Assembly: GCA_002221725.1 (NCBI GenBank) | Contig: NJFT01000121.1 | Location: 1 to 64,000, forward strand | DNA: 64,000 nucleotides | DNA from: Scedosporium boydii | Taxonomy: Eukaryota > Ascomycota > Sordariomycetes > Microascales > Microascaceae | Direction: 5' to 3' | Shown here: positions 58,402 to 64,000 of the stretch, in pieces | Layout of the letters: each line of letters begins with the position of its first letter | Position numbering within the stretch: the first letter of the stretch is position 1 | Translations under genes and position numbers: made by a program | Notes under the pieces: model-generated | Databases searched by the model: none | Seen by the model: the letters and a program-made list of their open reading frames with translations, nothing else | Told to the model about the DNA's origin: nothing

Positions 58402-60330
58402 GAGCTTTTGCTTCTCCCCCCTTCCCCCCAATGGAGGGTTTGATTTCACCCGGTGAAGAGTTGGTGTGTCCCCGGTGAAGAAGCGCCCATCTAGTCTCTT
58501 CGGACTTGCATACAGGACTACCAGGAAGTTGATCGGCATACAGATTCTAGTCCTGGCTCGAGCGAAGGAGTGGCAGGACCTTTCCTGGCGTTCACAAACC
58601 TCGAAGTGTGAGACTGGGAGTCCAGTTTGGAACCTGTTCTGAGTAGGATGTCCCTGTGCTGGTCTTCTCACCCACTCTCCGTTGAAAATCCTACCTAAAC
58701 TTAGCAGTCTTCTTGACACTACAGATGAGGCGCGATGCTTTTGTAGTGTAGAGTCAACCCGGGAGGATTCGCTCCTATATGTTCCCTAGACTTCGGGTGT
58801 AGCCCTATTGATACAATAGAAAGATGACAACCTTCTATGTAGATGCCATAGTTGTAAGCGAATACATAGGCCCCTTATTCATTTATTTATTTCCATATAA
58901 TCCAGGAATCCGCAGCGGCCTCGATGGACGGGTCTAGAGCTAGGACGACTTCTCGGGGAGCCACCCATTTCAGCATGGCTCATCTGTGCATTTTCGAATG
59001 CCCCAACTCCGTCGCCCAATGGATCTGCCTCTTGCTGAAGAAGGCCTCCAAGAGCGATCAATGATGTTTTCACTCCAGCTCTTCCACATCAATAGGGCTT
59101 GGATAGGCCCTAAACTGCACGGCAACCCGCGCCGCAGCTACAGTAACACAGCAACGGTAGGGAAAACAACAGCCACTGCCAGGCCAATCTTGATGCAAAC
59201 CGACATCTGGTGTGTGCCTCGCCCACCACCTGGTTTCTCCCTGTCCGCCGACGGTTAACGGCTCCATGAGTCGGGAAGCACGTAGCCAACACAACCCATC
59301 AGGATTCCCCTCCCCCCCACGGCCCTTCTGAATAAGAACCAAACGTGGCGTTCGTATTGCCGTCGCTTGTGGGGCCGCTGTGCAATAGTACTGCTGCGTC
59401 TGACTCTCGCAATTTGGAAGCAAACCTCTCTGGAGACACACCAGAGAAGAGCGCGCATCATGTCATGCACCATCTCGGAGTGTCGTTGTACCCAAGAAGC
59501 TTCGCCAATTAATAGCAATCCAAAGGTACAACGCTTGTGAAGTCCTCGAATCTTTGGCTTTTGAGGACCCCTCTCCGTCATTGACTCATTATGTAGGACA
59601 CCTGGCGGTTAGAGGTCGAGGAGATTGTGTTGTTGATGAGGCAAGGGCAGGCCGGCCACTTCACGACACACACCCTCTGCAGACCGAGTGAACGGTCCTC
59701 GAACGGAGCGACTGATTCGAGTATCTCCGTTGGCTGTTTTCTCCAAGCTTCTCTGCAATAACCACGCACGCGCTGAAAGCAGAATACAAGCCGCTCTGAT
59801 GCACTTCGAGAGCTGTGGCACTTTCTTCATTGGGGATCAAACGCGGACAGCGAAGAGGATCGTACTCCCAGGTCAGCATTAGCAACGTAGGACATACTCA
59901 AGCCAATCTTGTCGAAAGATGTGACCGAATCTGCTCATCCATGAGTCGCCGAGTAAAGCTCGAACTCGCTCTCGTTCGGCGCCATGGCAAATAAACTGTC
60001 ACTTCTGTGAAACCTTCGTGGCACTTTGCATCAATGATGTGTGCGCTACCTGTTCTATTTCGAGAACCGAGTCATTCGAGTCTACGAGTTCGGACTATGA
60101 TGACTCAATGGTCAATTCTCTGGTTCTCGGTGTGAGTTCATTCATTCTCCGTCGGTGGCTTCCGTGTGGACTTAGAATCCAATGAAGCGAGAGAGTAGTG
60201 TATCTCCCATGATTTCCTAAAGATGCCTTCCATAGAAACAGTTGTCCCCTTGAGCAAAATAGCACTCCTAAATGTACCCATGATGGTGGCGTATTCTGTT
60301 CCCTCTACCCAATTTGATATGTTCCCGGGT

Positions 60331-60360
60331 CAGACGAGAACAGACGAGAACAGACGAGAC
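60331..60360. repeat. 10-bp tandem repeat, three copies
   Basis: CAGACGAGAA is repeated three times with only the last base changed, in non-coding DNA. Confidence 0.9.
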
Positions 60361-61216
60361 TTCAGGAACTCCACTCACCAAGTATGCGATTTACGAAAAA
60401 AAGACAAAAAGATGACTGCTTCTGGTGATCACGAATTAGACCGATCTAGTCCACGAGGGCTAGAACCTGACAAGACACGCGGCTATGCACAACAAAGCCA
60501 ATGGTAAACCCGCCCCCCACTCCCTCCAAACCACTATTCCCGGGGAATGACACTCAATGGATCCGTCAATAAGATAATAATGTTTCTTTCAAAGTAGTAT
60601 CACAAAGTGGGAAGAGGGTGTTTGGTGGACGGGGGATGGGGGATAGGCTGTCGCTACACCGAGGGGCGGTGACACGCATCGTGAACTCCTTTCCGAACTC
60701 TGCCCCAGGCTCCGAAGCTTCGGTCCGATTTAATTCCGGGAATCTTCTCTCCCACGTTCATTGATTGAGCTAATATTGAGACATTGCTCACCAAGCCAAG
60801 AGTGACGATTCAAGGCGAGTCCGCATCGGAGTCCAGGATCCCTTAGCTCTCTCATCAACATGCCATCATCAACACCGCGTTCCGTGCATCATGAATATAT
60901 AATGTCTGCTTCCTACCTAAAGGAAAGCCTAATCCTATCAGAAAAGGCGGGGAAAAAAATACCGCTAAATACAGTAGAATATACACAAGAAAATCTCGAA
61001 AAGAGTAAAAACGCCGCCCACTCCCTAGAAACAAGCTACCCGTGGATATCTCAGATCAAATGTAATGTGAGCTCCATAAATGTCAAGCAACGTCCTCTCG
61101 ACAATTGTCTTATTACAAGCCGAATCTGCTTCGCATAGTCTATATCACTCAAAAGAGGTAGGCCGTAAGAAAATAAATCGAGCGTGAATCCGGAATCGAT
61201 GGAGCAAAAAATTCGT

Positions 61217-63071
61217 TTAAAAGTGCTCCTTCCAGAACCTAAACTTGACATCGGGAGTGTTGACCTCCTTGCAAGCCTGATGTATACTTCGAGCTGTTGA
61301 AGACAGAGTTATTAGCATCATTCCGATACGCGTAGGTTCGCGATTGACAACTTACCAGCAACAGAAGGTCCACAAAAGTAAACACCAACAGTCGTCTGCG
61401 CGCTCCCATCCAACCCACCAAGATACGTCCTCTCCACAATCCCCTCCCTCATCGCCTCAAAGATCCTCTTAAAGTTCGGCCTGCCAAAATTCGTCCTCGA
61501 CTTCAGCTCCGTCAACGGATCCGTATCCGCACCCACCGAATTCAACACAATGTTCTGCGCCGTGTTGATATCCAGCTTCTGCGTCAAGTACGTGTGGATC
61601 CTCAAGAACTCGTCGGGCGATCCGCCGGGGAGACGCGCGTCCTCACTGCTCTGCCTCTCGAGCGAGGACAGCAGCGCGTGGAACCACTCGAAGGACGTCG
61701 TGTCCTTGCAGACCCAGATGAACTCGACGCGGCGGAGGCGGGTGGGAGGGTTGGGTCCGTTGCGGAGGTGCCAGATGTTCTTGAGGATCGAGGCCCAGGG
61801 CGTGACGCCGATTCCGGTGCCGATGAGGACGGCGATTTCGTTCTCGAAGACGTCTTCGGCAGGCGCTCCATAGGGGCCGTCGATGCGGAGCGCGGGCATT
61901 TCCTCGCCATTTTGCAGGGCGACTTCGTACATGGCATTGGGATCAATGTCGTCTTCGTAGAGCTTCGCCTGCGCAGCACCGGCACCGACGGCGTCTCCGA
62001 GCATGCGGGTAAAGTCACCGACCTGGCGAATATGGACGGACACGTAAGGGTCGTAGGGGCACGAGGTGATGGTGAAAGGGTGCCACTGGTAGCGCGAAAT
62101 GGATGGCACCTGAAGGAAGAGCCACTGGCCGGCCTTGTAGCGGAAGGAGGGCTTCTCGAACTGGATCTCGACGACGTCGTAAGGGTGGCGCACAACACGG
62201 GTGATCTTGGTATCGCGGGCGGCGCGGACCTCGCGGTAAATGCGCTCGATCAAGTAGAAACCGCCGGCGAAGAGCTCCCATCGCCAACCCAAGTAGCCGA
62301 GGCAGTGGTCCCAAAACTCCTTACCTGCGAAGGGCGACACGGGAAGTGCCGTGTCTCGCACGAAGCAGCCCGTCGCGTGGGTGTAGAGACCCAGCATGAA
62401 GGGAATGAAGAGATGGTGGGTATACCAAAAGGTCTCGAACGACTGTTGGCGGATCTTGGCGTGGGCGGTGGTATACATGAAGAGCATGCACAGGAGCATG
62501 ACGTGGCCGGTGACGCCGCCGGCGTCCATGTAATGGATCTGTACAGCGAGGGCCGGGCGGAGCTGGGTCCGTTCGACGTTGTAGAAGTTGACGTAGTGAC
62601 CGGCGGTGTGGACAACGGTAAAGAAAAGCATAGAGTAGGCGACCTGGCGATGGAACCAAATGTTCTCGTCGAGTGGCAGCCACCGGATTTTGGGTCGAAT
62701 CCATCGCATAATAGTTCGGCAGACGGGGAGGAGGATCAGGGTGCCATCGATAGTGAGGACGAGACCGGCGCCGCGAGAAATCCAAACCGAATGTTGCAGG
62801 AGGTTGAGAGGAGCGAGGCGCGGATCGGCGGCTTGCTTCCACCTAGATTAATGGCCTCCGTGTAAGTTGACAAATGCGCAAAAGAGATAAACCGACAATT
62901 GAACGATGGATAGAACCCGACAGTAGGAAATGAGTCGGTGTCGGTCTTGGAAACTCACCATCCAAAGGCAAAGAAGGCCCAGTGCATACCCCAAAAGAGG
63001 ATGTGGAATGCAAGCTTAGAAACAGTGAACTGCTTCTTGAGCAGCTGCATATAGGTGAGGTCGCCAGCCAT
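61217..63071 (-). CDS. noxA: NADPH oxidase A (NoxA/Nox1)
   Basis: Predicted 558-aa membrane flavocytochrome that passes electrons from NADPH through FAD and two haems to oxygen, making superoxide outside the cytosol. Exons: 63071-62959, 62842-61356 and 61293-61217; introns are 116 and 62 bp. The short first exon (MAGDLTYMQLLKKQF...) and last exon (ending VKFRFWKEHF) are needed for normal ends. Haem ligands fit His102 and His116 in HRQVAYSMLFFTVVHTAGH, and His180 and His193 in HHLFIPFMLGLYTH. FAD binding: HPFTITSCP; NADPH binding: GTGIGVTPWAS and the closing CGPSVAARS. The length and the lack of an N-terminal extension or EF-hands indicate NoxA/Nox1 rather than NoxC. In moulds this enzyme, with NoxR and Rac, controls sexual development, hyphal fusion and, in pathogens, infection structures; those partners are not in this window. 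Confidence 0.96.
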
Positions 63072-64000
63072 CTTGACTGAACGAGCTCTCGGTTGCCCGA
63101 GGCGGAAAACCGCGGCGATAGAGATTAAGCAAGAAAATCAGTCTGAAATCGAGATACGGTTGTTGAATCAATTCCGATTTTGTTGGCGAGTGAAGCGCGA
63201 AAGGCGAAAGGCGAGATGTGAGCGAGGGAAGTAAGTGGCGGGTTTAATTGAATCGGGGCGGGTATAATCAACTCGGTCGACCAGCAAACTCGCGATGATG
63301 ATGATCCACAGTCCTCAGCCCAGATCCCCTCCGATTAAGACAACAGTAACGAATAATAAAGGAAATTTTGCGGAAAATGGTAAGGGAGACCCGCTGCGCT
63401 GCAAGGAGAGAGAAAGGGAGAGATTTGAGGAAGAAAGAAAGACAAAATCCGACCTGCAGACTTCCAAGAAAAGGCACGACTTGAACCTGCAAGATTAAAA
63501 GAGGAAAAAAGCGGCGGGAATGGCCTTTTCCAATAATGTGCAAGGTGACGAGAATAGAAGCAACCCTCAGCAACCGAAGCGAGGACCAGGCCCAAAAAGA
63601 AAAAAAGTCGCTGTGCGGGACAAGCGGATTCGCTGTTGAGAGAGCAGGAAGGGAGACTCTGTGATGTGATAGGGGGAGGTCGGGCGCTTAAACGTCGATG
63701 CAGAAGCATCCAACCACCGCCGGACTGGACGAGCCAAGCCTCTCCCGTAGCACTTTGGAGCTGTTAGCGTCGGGTGGCTTCCCTTTGAAGGGGACAGGGG
63801 ACATGGGACATGGAGCCAGGGTGGGTGACCCGGTGGGGAAGAGCTAACCGTACGACGGACGAATGGTGAATTCGGGATCAAGACGAGACGCAAGGCCAAA
63901 GGACCGGATTCTTGACAATCCTTGGGAATCCTTGACCACACTCGAGGCCGTGATGGCGTGGTTCAATAGTACGAGGATGCACGATGATTGAGCGATTGAG
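63072..64000. other. promoter region of noxA, right edge
   Basis: No gene seen. The sequence upstream of the start is purine-rich on this strand, that is CT-rich in the direction of noxA transcription (for example around 63410-63450), as is usual for fungal promoters. Confidence 0.5.

Larger units (their letters stand above)
55646..61216. other. 5.6-kb gene-poor intergenic region
   Basis: Upstream of the Myb-like gene and downstream of NoxA. No open frame has a recognisable family. It holds a degenerate 21-bp minisatellite (58279-58401) and a 10-bp triple repeat (60331-60360). Confidence 0.45.

Noticed and set aside
58231..58719. Repeat-containing open frame as a gene
   Set aside because: It has no supported ATG, no splice signals that extend it and no known domain; only the repeat itself is reported.
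63440..63560. Possible tRNA on the minus strand from a GGTTCAAGTC B-box-like string
   Set aside because: The T-arm would have a mismatch and no A-box, anticodon arm or acceptor pairing could be found upstream.

Overview
The window looks like a gene-sparse piece of a filamentous ascomycete nuclear genome (Pezizomycotina; a Sordariomycete is my best guess). The basis is 19 short introns that I could place by hand (58-214 bp, all GT-AG, often with a CTAAC/CTAAT-like branch box), a single eukaryotic multidomain acetyl-CoA carboxylase of 2,283 aa, and families typical of moulds: velvet, NoxA-type NADPH oxidase, CFEM, GH55 glucanase and NUDE/RO-11. I found no bacterial operons, CRISPR arrays, rRNA or tRNA genes, and no recognisable transposase or reverse transcriptase.

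Layout: fourteen protein genes, about 25 kb of coding sequence. On the left, minus-strand genes for a compact velvet-domain protein (1707-2553) and a secreted subtilisin (8313-11320) are separated by long non-coding DNA. A mitochondrial BolA3-type protein (15595-15969, +) converges on acetyl-CoA carboxylase (16552-23617, -). Then come, all minus, a NUDE-family dynein regulator (28014-29862), a secreted protein with three CFEM domains (32220-33454) and a zinc alcohol dehydrogenase (34557-35819). The dehydrogenase is divergent from a small membrane protein (36692-37201, +). A plus-strand run follows: an F-box/WD40 protein (40365-42601), a GH55 exo-beta-1,3-glucanase (47730-50066), a FIT/Scs3 ER lipid protein (51073-52136) and an Ap4A phosphorylase (52519-53647). 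The right end carries a Myb-like DNA-binding protein (53851-55645, -) and NADPH oxidase A (61217-63071, -).

Nothing suggests one metabolic cluster. Several genes nevertheless share themes: lipid supply and ER lipid homeostasis (acetyl-CoA carboxylase, FIT/Scs3), development and redox signalling (velvet, NoxA), hyphal transport (NUDE), and an extracellular set (subtilisin, CFEM, GH55).

The most unusual structure lies between the genes. The 9-mer TACTTCGTA (or its complement TACGAAGTA) occurs at least 14 times, always outside coding exons, where about half a copy would be expected by chance. There are also three exact copies of the palindrome GATCAATTGATC, a 20-bp hairpin whose only two mismatches are G-U wobbles on one strand, and a degenerate 21-bp minisatellite near 58.3 kb. 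Exon joins were deduced by reading splice signals and keeping family motifs in frame; no alignment or RNA data were available.
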